A stretch of 64,000 nucleotides of DNA from contig NZ_PEEU01000001.1 of assembly GCF_002754195.1 (NCBI RefSeq), positions 5,456,001 through 5,520,000 on the forward strand. Reading direction: 5' to 3'. The notes beneath the pieces were generated by a model. It worked only from the letters and a program-made list of their open reading frames with translations. It had not been told where the DNA came from and did not search any database. The translations under genes were made by a program, and so were the position numbers. Below are positions 34,693 to 44,041 of this stretch, one piece after another; the first letter of the stretch is position 1; every line of letters starts with the position of its first letter. Origin of the DNA: Flavobacterium sp. 9. GTDB taxonomy: Bacteria > Bacteroidota > Bacteroidia > Flavobacteriales > Flavobacteriaceae.

Positions 34693-35805
34693 TTATTTAG
34701 TTATGGAAGGATTGGTAATAGTAATAGTATTTTCTTCGATCGAATAATTAAATGGCGTGTCACGTTTTAGAAGTTCTAAAATGTTTTCGACACTTGATTC
34801 ACTAATTTTAATCGTACCGGTAAAATTCTGTTTGGCCAAAACAGTATTTTCGTTGATGATTTCGACATCGTAAGTACGTTGAATTATTTTAGCGATCGTT
34901 GAAAATGGAGTATCTTTAAAAGCAAGTTCGCCCTTTGTCCATGCCGAATAAAAACTTGGATCAACTGCTTTTGTTGTAATTTTTTTAGCGTTATTTTGCC
35001 AGGTTGCCATTTGATTTGGTACAAGTAAAACCAAATTTTCTTTGTTCTCAACCTCGTACATCTTAATACTTCCTTCGATCAAAGTACTATTAACCGTTGG
35101 GTTTTCAGGATATGCACTGATATTAAATTTTGTTCCAAGAACTTCAATATCAACCTTATTAGCGTTTACAATAAACGGATGCTGTTTGTCTTTTGCAACT
35201 TCAAAAAAAGCTTCACCGGTTAAGAATACATTTCTTTTACCGTTGATACCAAATTGTTCCGGATAACGAAAAGTTGTCCCGGAATTTAAACTCACAATCG
35301 TTCCGTCAGAAAGCGTAAGTTTAAAGCGTTTTCCGTATGGAACTTTAAGCGTATTATAAACCACTTTCTGATCCTGAACTTTTCCGAAGTAAATAATATG
35401 GTTTGGAAATTTCTTTGCGATCAAACTTCCTTTGTCGTTTATAACTTGAGTTTGATTACTTTTTGTGATGATTTCAGAAGTTCCATCCGCTAATTCTAAA
35501 ACAATTTCTTTTGATGATTTTGTTTTTTGACTAAAGTCGAAAGCCAGTTTTCCTAATCCGAATAAAACTAAAAATACTGCAGCATATTTTAAATACTGAA
35601 CTGCATTATTCTTTGGTTTCATCGAAATTACCGAAACCGATTCAGTTGTAATTGTATCCGAAAGAGATGTTAAAGCCCAAGTTTTCTTTAAAGATATAAA
35701 GTGCTTTTTGTTTTCTTCAGAAGCATCAATCCAATCAAAAAGAGATTGAACTTCTTGTTCTGAAGCTTCATTAGAAAGATATTTATAAATAAGTTCCGAT
35801 GTCAT
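34693..35805 (-). CDS. FecR-family anti-sigma factor
   Basis: A 370-aa inner-membrane anti-sigma regulator. The cytoplasmic N-terminus (YLSNEASEQEVQSLFDWIDASEENK split over 8-33) resembles the sigma-binding part of FecR proteins. One membrane span follows (YLKYAAVFLVLFGLGKLAF, about 71-89). The periplasmic FecR domain has VPYGKRFKLTLSDGTIVSLNSG and GEAFFEVAKDKQHPFIV, and a C-terminal DUF4974/STN-like module contains FKDTPFSTIAKIIQRTYDVEI. It would relay signal from the SusC STN domain to the sigma factor encoded next to it. Confidence 0.94.
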   Translation of the reverse strand: MTSELIYKYLSNEASEQEVQSLFDWIDASEENKKHFISLKKTWALTSLSDTITTESVSVISMKPKNNAVQYLKYAAVFLVLFGLGKLAFDFSQKTKSSKEIVLELADGTSEIITKSNQTQVINDKGSLIAKKFPNHIIYFGKVQDQKVVYNTLKVPYGKRFKLTLSDGTIVSLNSGTTFRYPEQFGINGKRNVFLTGEAFFEVAKDKQHPFIVNANKVDIEVLGTKFNISAYPENPTVNSTLIEGSIKMYEVENKENLVLLVPNQMATWQNNAKKITTKAVDPSFYSAWTKGELAFKDTPFSTIAKIIQRTYDVEIINENTVLAKQNFTGTIKISESSVENILELLKRDTPFNYSIEENTITITNPSITK

Positions 35806-35872
35806 TATTTTGGTTTTAAACTTCTGGTTATAGTAAGTACACTTCAGAAATAAAATACCCTACCTTTTATTT

Positions 35873-36472
35873 TTAATTATTACAAATAAGGATAAAAATT
35901 AAGAATAAATAATCCGATAATTTGGTTTTTAAAATCTTCAAAGCCTTTGTCATGTGGGCTTCAACGGCTTTTAGCGATACTTGCATTTCTTCGGCTATTT
36001 CTGCATTTTTTTTATTCTCGAAACGCTTTTTTATAAAAACTTCTCTGGTTTTTGGCGGAAGATCGCTTATTGATTCCTGAATTAAACGTTCTAATTCCGT
36101 TAATTCTAAAGTATCAAATTGTACCGAATTTAAGATTTCGATATCCAATTCACGTTCTTTCTGATTTAAAACTTCACTTTTAAATTTATCCTTTACTTTA
36201 TTATGGCGAATCATGTTCAGACATTTCGATTTTGCATAAGTGTACAAGAAAGATTGTATTCCGTTTATCGATTCTACAGTTTCTCTGCTTTGCCATAAAT
36301 GCAAAAAAGCTTCTTGCGCGAGATTTTCGGCTTCATCTTTATCGTAAATAAATTGAACACTAAAAGCGGTAATTCGACGGAAGTATTTGTCGTAGAAATA
36401 AGTGAAAGCAGTTTCGTCTCCTTCTTTGAAAGATTCAAAAAGATTTAATTCGAAACTGTTATTAATGTTCAT
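35873..36472 (-). CDS. ECF RNA polymerase sigma factor
   Basis: A 199-aa sigma-70 family ECF factor of the Bacteroidota type, from the ATG at 36472 (MNINNSFELNLFESFKEGDE); the frame to 36535 adds an unlikely 21 residues. Region 2 is FTYFYDKYFRRITAFSVQF to AQEAFLHLW; region 4 is DLPPKTREVFIKKRFENKKN to VSLKAVEAHMTKALKILK. The hydrophobic tail LSDYLFLIFILI is common in this group. First gene of the FecR-SusCD operon, presumably autoregulated through FecR. Confidence 0.94.
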   Translation of the reverse strand: MNINNSFELNLFESFKEGDETAFTYFYDKYFRRITAFSVQFIYDKDEAENLAQEAFLHLWQSRETVESINGIQSFLYTYAKSKCLNMIRHNKVKDKFKSEVLNQKERELDIEILNSVQFDTLELTELERLIQESISDLPPKTREVFIKKRFENKKNAEIAEEMQVSLKAVEAHMTKALKILKTKLSDYLFLIFILICNN

Positions 36473-36639
36473 CAAACGAAATTTACTTTGGAAAAGCAAT
36501 ATCGGTAAATTTAGAAAACTACCAGAATTTGCCAAGAAAGCGGCAAATATAAAAGTTTATTTATATTAATTCTAAATAAAATTTAAATAAAGATTGTTTG
36601 AAAAAATATTAGTCAGAATAAGAAGAAAAAATCTTAGCA

Positions 36640-36846
36640 ACGTGGATTTTACCGCAAAGCACGCAAAGTTTTTTGTTATGCTGGTTTTTATAAAAAAGCA
36701 AAGTCCGCAAAGCTTTGTCTAATACCTTTGCGAACTTTGCGTAAACCTTTGCGTTCTTTGCGGTAAAAAAAATGCACAAAATCCGCAAAGCTTTGTCTAA
36801 AACCTTTGCGAACTTTGCGTAAACCTTTGCGCTCTTTGCGGTTAAA
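36640..36846. repeat. CGCAAAG-type palindromic repeats, tandem pair
   Basis: ACCGCAAAGCACGCAAAG at 36650 opens the array. The block AATCCGCAAAGCTTTGTCTAA followed by CCTTTGCGAACTTTGCGTAAACCTTTGCG occurs twice (about 36700-36765 and 36780-36842), ending CTCTTTGCGGTTAAAA. Its complement matches the element inside the metal-efflux operon. The 382-bp gap between the sigma gene and the ABC permease contains no gene. Confidence 0.85.
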
Positions 36847-36854
36847 AAAAACGG

Positions 36855-38201
36855 TTAAATAATATTGCTTTTAAAATTCCTCCATCCAAAACCAATCAAC
36901 AATAAATTGAAAAGTAATAAAGGCAAAAACGCTTTCATAAAACTTATTTCTGAAGGATCACTAAATGTTTCAACTTTAAATTTAGACCAGTTTTCTTTAT
37001 TTACAGCTGCATTATCGAAGATTTTTGGATAGAAATACAAACGGAGTTTTTCATGAAAATGCTTGGTTTCTTTCAAAAACAAAAGCTGATTTCCTATGTC
37101 GGATTTAGCAATTTCGTTCAATTGAATCTGAGTATGTAAAGTGGGAATAAATTGCGCAATCAATTGGCTTGCTTTGTTTCGTTGTTGCAATTTAGACTCT
37201 AATTCTCTCGATTGTTTTGCCGAATCGTCGTCGCCCGCTTGTTGCATCGCATAATACCAAAGCCAGCTAAACTCGGCGTTTGGCAAAGGATAATGCTTGA
37301 ATTGTGGATAATGATTGTAGAATTTATCCATCGTGATTTTTTTATCCATATCCCATTTTTCATGATAAGCATTTCGTTGTTTTACAGTCAATTCGAGAGC
37401 TTCGGGAATTGGATATTTATTGACAATATAAGTGTTGATTGTTGCTGGTAAAATGATAATTAGAAACAACCAAATCGTCAATAAAATAACCGCATTAAAG
37501 TTCGAATGTTGTTGTAATGAAACGATAAAAAAGCTTACGGCAAACCAAAAAAGAATGTAGAGAATTGCTATTGTGTAAAAAGTAAAAAGTGCTTGGTTAA
37601 ATGGAATATTCAGAAACAATATTGCTATAAAAAGTACGATCGTCAATAACGCAATCAAGGTTAAAATTCGAATATAAAATAACTTCAAAATGTATAGAAA
37701 AGTGTTTTGGCTTTGAGTCGCGACAATTTTCCAGGTTCCGCTTTCTTTTTCTTCCGAAATCAAATTATAAGAGAAAGCAATAATCAAAAGTGGAAAAAGG
37801 TAAATCAATACAAAGCCAAAATCGATATTTCCGGACAAAAGATTATTCGGATTATTGAGTTCTGAATCATATTTCTGAGCTTCAAGACCACGAATTGTAA
37901 CACTTTGAATCGACGGATTTACATCGCGCTGACCAATTGCCAAACTATTAATTGGCAATGTTTTATTGACCAAAGAAAACTTGATATAATAGAGTAGAAG
38001 TCCAATTTCGTCTTTGTGAAAAGCAGCATTTCTCGCAATATGTTCTTTTTGATAAATTGCCGCTTCGGTGATATTATTTTGTTGTTTTTGTTGAAACTGT
38101 TGTCCAATTAAAAGACTTATAAAACAGATAATCAATAGAAATATCAGCCCAATTTTGGTTCCTTTTGATCGGATGAAATTTTTAAAAAGTAATGCTAACA
38201 T
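36855..38201 (-). CDS. ABC-2 type permease (DUF3526-like), second subunit
   Basis: A 448-aa membrane subunit from the ATG at 38201. The frame to 38285 overlaps the upstream gene and was rejected. Layout: N-terminal helix (FIRSKGTKIGLIFLLIICFISLLIG), a large extracytoplasmic loop (about 35-130), then five helices (VLIYLFPLLIIAFSYNLISEEKESGTWK marks the permease coupling region), a second loop of helical character and a last C-terminal span. This is the NosY/DUF3526 ABC-2 architecture. It starts 1 nt after the related upstream permease, so the pair likely forms a heterodimer with the ATPase at 41981-42676. Confidence 0.85.
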   Translation of the reverse strand: MLALLFKNFIRSKGTKIGLIFLLIICFISLLIGQQFQQKQQNNITEAAIYQKEHIARNAAFHKDEIGLLLYYIKFSLVNKTLPINSLAIGQRDVNPSIQSVTIRGLEAQKYDSELNNPNNLLSGNIDFGFVLIYLFPLLIIAFSYNLISEEKESGTWKIVATQSQNTFLYILKLFYIRILTLIALLTIVLFIAILFLNIPFNQALFTFYTIAILYILFWFAVSFFIVSLQQHSNFNAVILLTIWLFLIIILPATINTYIVNKYPIPEALELTVKQRNAYHEKWDMDKKITMDKFYNHYPQFKHYPLPNAEFSWLWYYAMQQAGDDDSAKQSRELESKLQQRNKASQLIAQFIPTLHTQIQLNEIAKSDIGNQLLFLKETKHFHEKLRLYFYPKIFDNAAVNKENWSKFKVETFSDPSEISFMKAFLPLLLFNLLLIGFGWRNFKSNII

Positions 38202-38202
38202 A

Positions 38203-39654
38203 TTAAATGGCTTTAAGGTTTTTAGCGGCAATTCGGATGAAAATAAACAACAATATAATCCAGAGAAAAATGGAGATAAGCGCAATAATTTCAGATTTCA
38301 AAACATCCTGAATTCCTTTTGGTTCATAATGAAATTCCTCGAGATCAGCCCAATGTTCTTTGCCAATTGTCAGAGGTTTATCCGTTGGTTTTGGCTTATT
38401 ATTACTGATATATTTTACCTGCAATGCATTCATTTTTTGCGCCATTGTATAGCGATAATCTTCAGCTTGTTTCTGGAAATCGATATACGAATCATAATCT
38501 GTATTGGATAATCCCATCGATAAATTTTTGATTGCGATGTACGGATTTATAAAAGAAATCGTCTTAGAAAAACTGTTTTGCTTTTCATAAACCTTCAATA
38601 GATTTTCTAAATGCTGATTGTAAATTTTAGAACTTATTTTCTCGCCTTCGGTCATAATAAATCCCGAATAATTAAAAGGAAGTTTCTGTACAGAATTGAC
38701 TTTGTAAATACGCAAAAGCGAATCTTTAATAGCTTTATAATGCAAATCATTTGGATTATGACTGTCGCCTTGTTTCAGAATATCTTTCTCAATATCGCTA
38801 TTGAATGGTATTTTAGAAGGCGCTTCATAAATATAAGCTCCGATTGCCTGAGTGGTTCTTGGCAGAATTATCGTGAAAACCAGCCAAATTCCAATCAATG
38901 AAATCAGCGCTTTTTTTGATGTTTTGCTTGACGCCGAAATTAAAACGGAAATAACGCAAAAGAACATCAGATAGATAAAATGAAAGAGAATAAATAATAC
39001 CATTTTGATTGTTTCATCGGCAGAAATGCTAAAATTTTGAAGTAATAACCAGATAAAAACAAGTACGATAATTGTTGGCAGAAAAAGCATCATAATAACA
39101 GAAGCAATTCCTAATGTTTTACCAATTAAAAGCTGTTTCCAATTGATTCCCTGACTTAAAAGCAGTTTTAAGGTTCCGTTTTCTCTTTCGGCTGCGACCG
39201 AATTAAAGCCTAAGAAAAAGATCAATAAAGGCAATAAAACCTGCAAAACCATCGCAATACTGATTTCTCCAAAACGAAGCATACTATTTGAAAATCCCGC
39301 TTCAGAGAAATTGGCTGTATTTTGTTTGTGCGCTTCCAGAAATATTGCATTTCCAAAAAACGGTTCCATTCCAAATTCAAAAACACTCAAAGGCGTACTT
39401 TTTCTGAAGGCAAAATTTCCGTAATGCGCCATTCTATGTGGGTTTTTATCTGGATTTCTCAACCAGTCTTCTCTTGATTCATGTTGGTATTTCTCGCTGG
39501 TTTCGTTTTGGTTGGTATAATTTTCCCAACCCGAAAACGCAGCATAAAGCAAAATAAGACCAATAAAAAGCGTGATAATAAATACCGCTTTATTCTTAAA
39601 TACCGAGTTCTTTAAATGCTTGGCGATTAAAATTTCTATGTGTAATGATTTCAT
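38203..39654 (-). CDS. ABC-2 type permease (DUF3526-like), first subunit
   Basis: A 483-aa membrane protein with the same build as its neighbour: one N-terminal helix (AVFIITLFIGLILLYAAFSGW), a loop with FRKSTPLSVFEFGMEPFFGN, helices with LLPLLIFFLGFNSVAAERENGTLKLL, which resembles the ABC-2 coupling segment, then a long second loop and a C-terminal span (IIALISIFLWIILLFIFIRI). It is separated from the TonB receptor gene by only 5 nt. Exporter direction is inferred from the ABC-2 family; the cargo is unknown. Confidence 0.86.
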   Translation of the reverse strand: MKSLHIEILIAKHLKNSVFKNKAVFIITLFIGLILLYAAFSGWENYTNQNETSEKYQHESREDWLRNPDKNPHRMAHYGNFAFRKSTPLSVFEFGMEPFFGNAIFLEAHKQNTANFSEAGFSNSMLRFGEISIAMVLQVLLPLLIFFLGFNSVAAERENGTLKLLLSQGINWKQLLIGKTLGIASVIMMLFLPTIIVLVFIWLLLQNFSISADETIKMVLFILFHFIYLMFFCVISVLISASSKTSKKALISLIGIWLVFTIILPRTTQAIGAYIYEAPSKIPFNSDIEKDILKQGDSHNPNDLHYKAIKDSLLRIYKVNSVQKLPFNYSGFIMTEGEKISSKIYNQHLENLLKVYEKQNSFSKTISFINPYIAIKNLSMGLSNTDYDSYIDFQKQAEDYRYTMAQKMNALQVKYISNNKPKPTDKPLTIGKEHWADLEEFHYEPKGIQDVLKSEIIALISIFLWIILLFIFIRIAAKNLKAI

Positions 39655-39659
39655 ACCAA

Positions 39660-41948
39660 TTAAAATTTATAAGTTACAGTAAGGCTGAAATTTCTTGGTG
39701 CTCCGGGAAATAATCTCAAATAATTCTGTGCACCTAACCAATATGTTTTGTTGAATAAATTGCCTGCATTCAAAGCAATTTGCATATTACTTTTGTTGGG
39801 TTTGTAATATAAAGCGGCGTCAAAAACGGTGAAATCCGGAAGCGTGAAAGCTCTTGTAAACCAAGGCACTTTGCTGCTTTGATATTGCATCCCAAAACCA
39901 ACGCCCAAATCCTTCAAACCTGAATCTGAATTAAAATTATAGCGCGTCCATAAATTGGCGCTATTTTTTGGTGTGTTTTGTTTTCTGGCACCAATTAATG
40001 AAGGATCGCGATCGTTAGTAATTTTAGCATCTATATAACTGTACGAAGCATTTATTTGCCAATCCGGAGTGATATAACCCGCAAGATCGCACTCAAAACC
40101 ACGGCTTCTTTCAGCGCCTCTTGTTACCAATAAATCCGGATTTGCAGGATCGTTGGCATTCATTAGAATATTACGCTGATTGATTTCGTAAACCGCTGCA
40201 TTAAAGCTTATTGAATTATTAAAGAATGTCGCTTTTACACCAACTTCTTTCAGATTACTTTCAAGGGGATCAAATAGACTTCCAGCGGGTAAACTTCCCG
40301 TTTGAGGCATTAAAGTCACCGTATTCGATTGTGGCTGATAACCTTCAAGATAAGTCGTGTAGACATTAATTTCGTTGTTAATCGCATACGTAAGTCCTAC
40401 ACGTGGCAACAATGCCGATTTTTTGACCGTCAATTCCTTGTTGGTTTCATAATTGGTAATGTCCTCAAACCATTCGTTTCGTAAACCCAACAAAAAGGTG
40501 AATTTTTCCCACTGAATCTGATCCTGAATATAAATTGCATTTGTAGTCGTCAACGCAGACGGCAATGCAGTTCTGACATTTAGCGTGTAATCTTCAGGAC
40601 TTGTTAAGGTGTAAACAGGATTGTTTAAATTGAAATAATTGACATTTGGTTTTGGCAAAACGACGCCATCAATTGTTGTCGTTTGGTAATTGGCAGCGTT
40701 TGCGGCAACAAAAGTACTTGCCACAGTTCCGTCTTTTAGCAAATAACCTCTTGCCGCATTTTGTCCGCCGCCTTTGGTTTTGTTCCAACTGCTTAAATCG
40801 TAACCTGCCAGTAGTTTATGTTTTAGTTTTCCTGTTTTTAAATCAAAATTAAAATAAGTACTCAAATTGTCAATGTCCCAATATTGTTGACGTTGTACAA
40901 ATTGCATCATCGCCAGACTTGTAACAGGTTTATTGTTCATATCGACCGCAAAAGCATTTGTAGTTCTGTGTTCCTGAAGGTTTTCGGTCCAGGTTTGTTT
41001 CATATATTGGGCATTAAATCCAATTTTAGAATTGAATTTATGAGTGAAATTCGTCATCAAAATCATTTCTTTCGATTTAAAGAAATCACTTGGAGCGCCT
41101 AGATTTAAGCTAATTGGTGTTTGATTTAGATTCGTAACTCCGGCAACAGCGCCAAAAATTGGTTGTCCGCGATCTAGAGTTCCTGTCATGTTGCTTAAAA
41201 TCAATTCGGTATTAATCGCTGTTTTCTCATTCGGAATATAACTGAACGATGGAGAAATCAAAAACGATTTATTACTCACCAAATCCCGAAATGATTTTGC
41301 TTCCTGATACGCACCGTTTACACGATATAATAAGGTTTTAGATTCGTTAAGCGGTCCTGTAAAGTCAAGAGTTCCGCGTAAAGTGCTAAAACTTCCTACG
41401 CTCAAACTCACTTCTTTTCGGTTAACTGCCAGAGGTTTTTTAGTTACCAAATTAATGCTTCCGCCAGGATCAACTGAAGAAAATGTGGCGCTCGAAGGAC
41501 CTTTTATAACTTCGACGCGTTCGATATTATTGGTTAAAGGCTGCAGAAAATAATATTGGCGTGTTCGCATTCCGTTTACAATCTGACCTTCTTCGTTTTG
41601 ACTAATTCCGCGAATGGTATATTGATTGTAATAACTCGCCGGAATTACGCCACTTGCCATTTTTACGGCGTCAGCAAGATAAAAAGCGCCTTTGTCAGCA
41701 ATTAATTCCTTTGTTATTGTCGAGATAGATTGCGGAATATCTTTATTCAAAGCGGCCGTTTTTGTCGCTGCAAAAGAATAATCGCTATTGTATTTTTTAG
41801 TCGAACGACCAATGATTTCAACAGTTTGAAGTTCATTTCGTTTAATAGAATCCTGGGCAATACTATCGTTTACTTTTTTATTTATGTTTTGCGATTGAAT
41901 AAACTGCGAACTGCTGAATACCAATAGCATTAAAATTGTATGTTTCAT
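39660..41948 (-). CDS. TonB-dependent siderophore-type receptor
   Basis: A 762-aa outer-membrane receptor. Signal peptide MKHTILMLLVFSSSQFIQSQ; TonB-box-like segment near QTVEIIGRST; plug domain about 60-170 with DIPQSISTITKELI, YTIRGISQNEEGQIVNGMR and IERVEVIKGPSSATFSSVDPGG, the pattern of siderophore receptors; then a barrel ending RNFSLTVTYKF. There is no STN domain. It is encoded between an ABC ATPase and two ABC permeases on the same strand with 32-nt and 5-nt gaps, an arrangement suggesting that uptake and inner-membrane transport of a metal complex or peptide are coupled (inference). Confidence 0.93.
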   Translation of the reverse strand: MKHTILMLLVFSSSQFIQSQNINKKVNDSIAQDSIKRNELQTVEIIGRSTKKYNSDYSFAATKTAALNKDIPQSISTITKELIADKGAFYLADAVKMASGVIPASYYNQYTIRGISQNEEGQIVNGMRTRQYYFLQPLTNNIERVEVIKGPSSATFSSVDPGGSINLVTKKPLAVNRKEVSLSVGSFSTLRGTLDFTGPLNESKTLLYRVNGAYQEAKSFRDLVSNKSFLISPSFSYIPNEKTAINTELILSNMTGTLDRGQPIFGAVAGVTNLNQTPISLNLGAPSDFFKSKEMILMTNFTHKFNSKIGFNAQYMKQTWTENLQEHRTTNAFAVDMNNKPVTSLAMMQFVQRQQYWDIDNLSTYFNFDLKTGKLKHKLLAGYDLSSWNKTKGGGQNAARGYLLKDGTVASTFVAANAANYQTTTIDGVVLPKPNVNYFNLNNPVYTLTSPEDYTLNVRTALPSALTTTNAIYIQDQIQWEKFTFLLGLRNEWFEDITNYETNKELTVKKSALLPRVGLTYAINNEINVYTTYLEGYQPQSNTVTLMPQTGSLPAGSLFDPLESNLKEVGVKATFFNNSISFNAAVYEINQRNILMNANDPANPDLLVTRGAERSRGFECDLAGYITPDWQINASYSYIDAKITNDRDPSLIGARKQNTPKNSANLWTRYNFNSDSGLKDLGVGFGMQYQSSKVPWFTRAFTLPDFTVFDAALYYKPNKSNMQIALNAGNLFNKTYWLGAQNYLRLFPGAPRNFSLTVTYKF

Positions 41949-41980
41949 TTTTTTGGTTGGTTTTGAAAATGCTATTTCTT

Positions 41981-42676
41981 TTATACAGTTTGTAAATACA
42001 AGTTTTCGAGTTCGTTTGCCGATATTTTATCAGCTTCGATCACCGTTACTAAATTGCCTTGTTTCATGATTCCAATATGTGTAGCAACTTCTCTGGCTCT
42101 GAAAATATCGTGCGTTGCCATTAATATTGCCGTTCCGTCTGCCGAAAGTTCTTTCAGGATTTGAGAAAATTCGTTTGAAGCTTTCGGGTCTAATCCGCTT
42201 GTGGGTTCGTCCAGTAATAATACTTTGGCTCTTTTGGCAATCGCAATGGCAATGCCTACTTTTTGGCGCATTCCTTTAGAATATCCGCCAAGATTCTGGT
42301 CGTGCGCTTTGAGTTGTAAACCAGCTTTTGAGAGAAAATAAGTCAATTCTCCAGATGAATATTTGAATCCGGCGAGTGAGGAGAAGAATTTCAGGTTTTC
42401 TAAACCGCTCAAATTTGGATATAACATTACCGTTTCAGGAATATAAGCGACATATTCTTTGGTTTTTGAAGCATTTTCTATAACCGATATATTATTGATT
42501 TTAAGTTCTCCGCCTGTTGGCTCGATAAAACCTAAAAAGAGATTAATTGTTGTTGTTTTTCCGGCACCATTCTGACCTAAAAGCGCAAAGATTTCGCCTT
42601 GTTTAATGGTTAAATTTAATTTGTTTAAGGCAACATAATCGCCGTATTTTTTCGTAAGATTCTCAGCTATAAGCAT
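41981..42676 (-). CDS. ABC transporter ATP-binding protein
   Basis: A 231-aa ATPase. Walker A is GQNGAGKTT (about 34-42), the Q-loop region is VAYIPETVMLYP, signature YSKGMRQKVG (about 133-142), Walker B VLLLDEPTSGLDP, and the H-loop ATHD. The C-terminus is short, as in NosF/CcmA-like ABC-2 ATPases. It is first gene of a four-gene operon: ATPase, TonB receptor, two permeases. It powers the DUF3526-type pair. Confidence 0.94.
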   Translation of the reverse strand: MLIAENLTKKYGDYVALNKLNLTIKQGEIFALLGQNGAGKTTTINLFLGFIEPTGGELKINNISVIENASKTKEYVAYIPETVMLYPNLSGLENLKFFSSLAGFKYSSGELTYFLSKAGLQLKAHDQNLGGYSKGMRQKVGIAIAIAKRAKVLLLDEPTSGLDPKASNEFSQILKELSADGTAILMATHDIFRAREVATHIGIMKQGNLVTVIEADKISANELENLYLQTV

Positions 42677-43113
42677 AGTTTTTATGTATTTGGGTGATTT
42701 TTTAGTTTTCGATCGCAGGATTTTAGTCGCTGTTTTTGATACAACGATGATTTTAAAATTGGAGTAGGAGGAATGGATAGTTTACAACTATTGTAATAGA
42801 AGAATTTCTATTGGAAGATGAAGAATAAGGATTTGTTGTTTAGATAAATTAGAAAGAAATAACCAATCACTATAAAATATTGTCACATAGCCAACGGTTT
42901 CTACCGTTGAAGCGCATTTCATTTCTTGCATTTTATTATCAATTACAAGCTCTCCCAAGGTTGAAACCTTGGGCTATGTTTGAAATAGCATAAATAGAGA
43001 GAATTTGAATTCTTTCTTTGGCTTTGAATAATATAAATGCTTAATTTTTATGGTTTAACATTTACTGCTGAACCATAAGAGATATTCTTCTTCTTCGAAT
43101 AAAATGTAGTAAA
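42677..43113. repeat. Intergenic region with CATAGCC palindromic repeat
   Basis: At 42885-42979 the arms ACATAGCC and GGCTATGT enclose two small hairpins, CAACGGTTTCTACCGTTG and CCAAGGTTGAAACCTTGG. This is a REP-like composite. A weaker hairpin, TTATGGTT/AACCATAA (43047-43077), lies after the small gene at 43114-43464 and may end its transcript. The DNA from 42677 to about 42880 should hold the promoter of the ABC operon; no clear consensus was seen. Confidence 0.6.
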
Positions 43114-43464
43114 CTATAAAATAGAAGGTGGTGCTCTAAGGGCAAAAAGACTGCCTTTAAAGAAGTTTGAAGACGCTTTTGTATAAAAGAATACATAAGA
43201 GGTTTCAGTAATTACTTTATGAAATGATAAAGTTTGAAATGAATTGGGAATAAAAGTGCTGAACGCAAAATGACAAACGTGACAATTATTGTCTACAGAA
43301 TGGCTGTGTGTAATTTGCTTTTGTCCATCAACAGAATTGTGGTGACACTGTTTTTCAGTTAGTTGTCTGTAAACATGTTCGTAAGAATGTATGGTCTGAA
43401 ACAGCATTGCGAACAATACGGTTAAAGACATAAAAAGATTAATTAAGACAATTTTCTTTTTCAT
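43114..43464 (-). CDS. Small exported His/Cys protein, probably metal-linked
   Basis: A 116-aa protein. Its N-terminal signal anchor is KIVLINLFMSLTVLFAMLFQ. A metal-ligand-rich segment follows (QCHHNSVDGQKQITHSHS, then NCHVCHFAF). It ends LFALRAPPSIL. The HxCxxC/HVCH motif and the RxPP tail are reminiscent of DUF2946-type small proteins that accompany copper or other metal transporters. That kinship is suggested by motif only. It lies 437 nt upstream of the ABC/TonB operon on the same strand. Confidence 0.6.
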   Translation of the reverse strand: MKKKIVLINLFMSLTVLFAMLFQTIHSYEHVYRQLTEKQCHHNSVDGQKQITHSHSVDNNCHVCHFAFSTFIPNSFQTLSFHKVITETSYVFFYTKASSNFFKGSLFALRAPPSIL

Positions 43465-43606
43465 TCTTGTTTTGGCAATCAGCGTGTTTACTCGACTTTC
43501 TGAGTTATTAACTAACGCAACTTGGTTGCAAATATAGTTTTCTTATTTAGAAATACACTAAAAAGGAATAATTTTTTAGCTATTTTCTCAGACGACTATA
43601 TCAGGT

Positions 43607-44041
43607 TTAGAAATTACTATACAATAATTGAAGCGTATGAAAATCTGAAGAACCATCAAAATATTTGTCCAATACTTCTTCAAATATTGGTTCAGAATTT
43701 TGAATACTGGCGAATAATGTCATGCACGATTGCAGTTTTTCATCATCTGGATTTCCGAATATATCTGCAGCAGTTTTTTCGTCTGTTTTGATTAATTCAG
43801 ATGTAATTTCCAATAGATGTTTTCCCAGAATTGGATGTTCTAAAAACGCAATTGCTTCGTCAGCATTTTTAATTTCGTAAAATTTTGAGGTATCGCAGGA
43901 ACCAAGCCCTTTTATCTGAGGAAAAATAAACCACATCCAAGGAGATTCTTTTTTTCCTTTTTTAATTTCGGAAAGTGCCGATAGGTATAATTTATTTTGT
44001 GCGTCTAAAAAACGTACTAATTCTTTATTGTTGTAGGCCAT
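43607..44041 (-). CDS. DUF1810-family protein
   Basis: A 144-aa cytosolic protein. The opening NKELVRFLDAQNKLYLSALSE, the block SPWMWFIFPQIKGLG and the Y-x-I helix EIKNADEAIAFLEHPILGKHL are the signature of the DUF1810 family (calpastatin-like in older annotation). Function is not known. It is monocistronic, flanked upstream by a repeat-rich gap. Confidence 0.9.
   Translation of the reverse strand: MAYNNKELVRFLDAQNKLYLSALSEIKKGKKESPWMWFIFPQIKGLGSCDTSKFYEIKNADEAIAFLEHPILGKHLLEITSELIKTDEKTAADIFGNPDDEKLQSCMTLFASIQNSEPIFEEVLDKYFDGSSDFHTLQLLYSNF

Noticed and set aside
36640..36850. Regular short repeats resembling a CRISPR array
   Set aside because: The repeated units are 7-30 nt and palindromic, there are no uniform spacers, no cas genes lie nearby, and the same words occur at many scattered sites.
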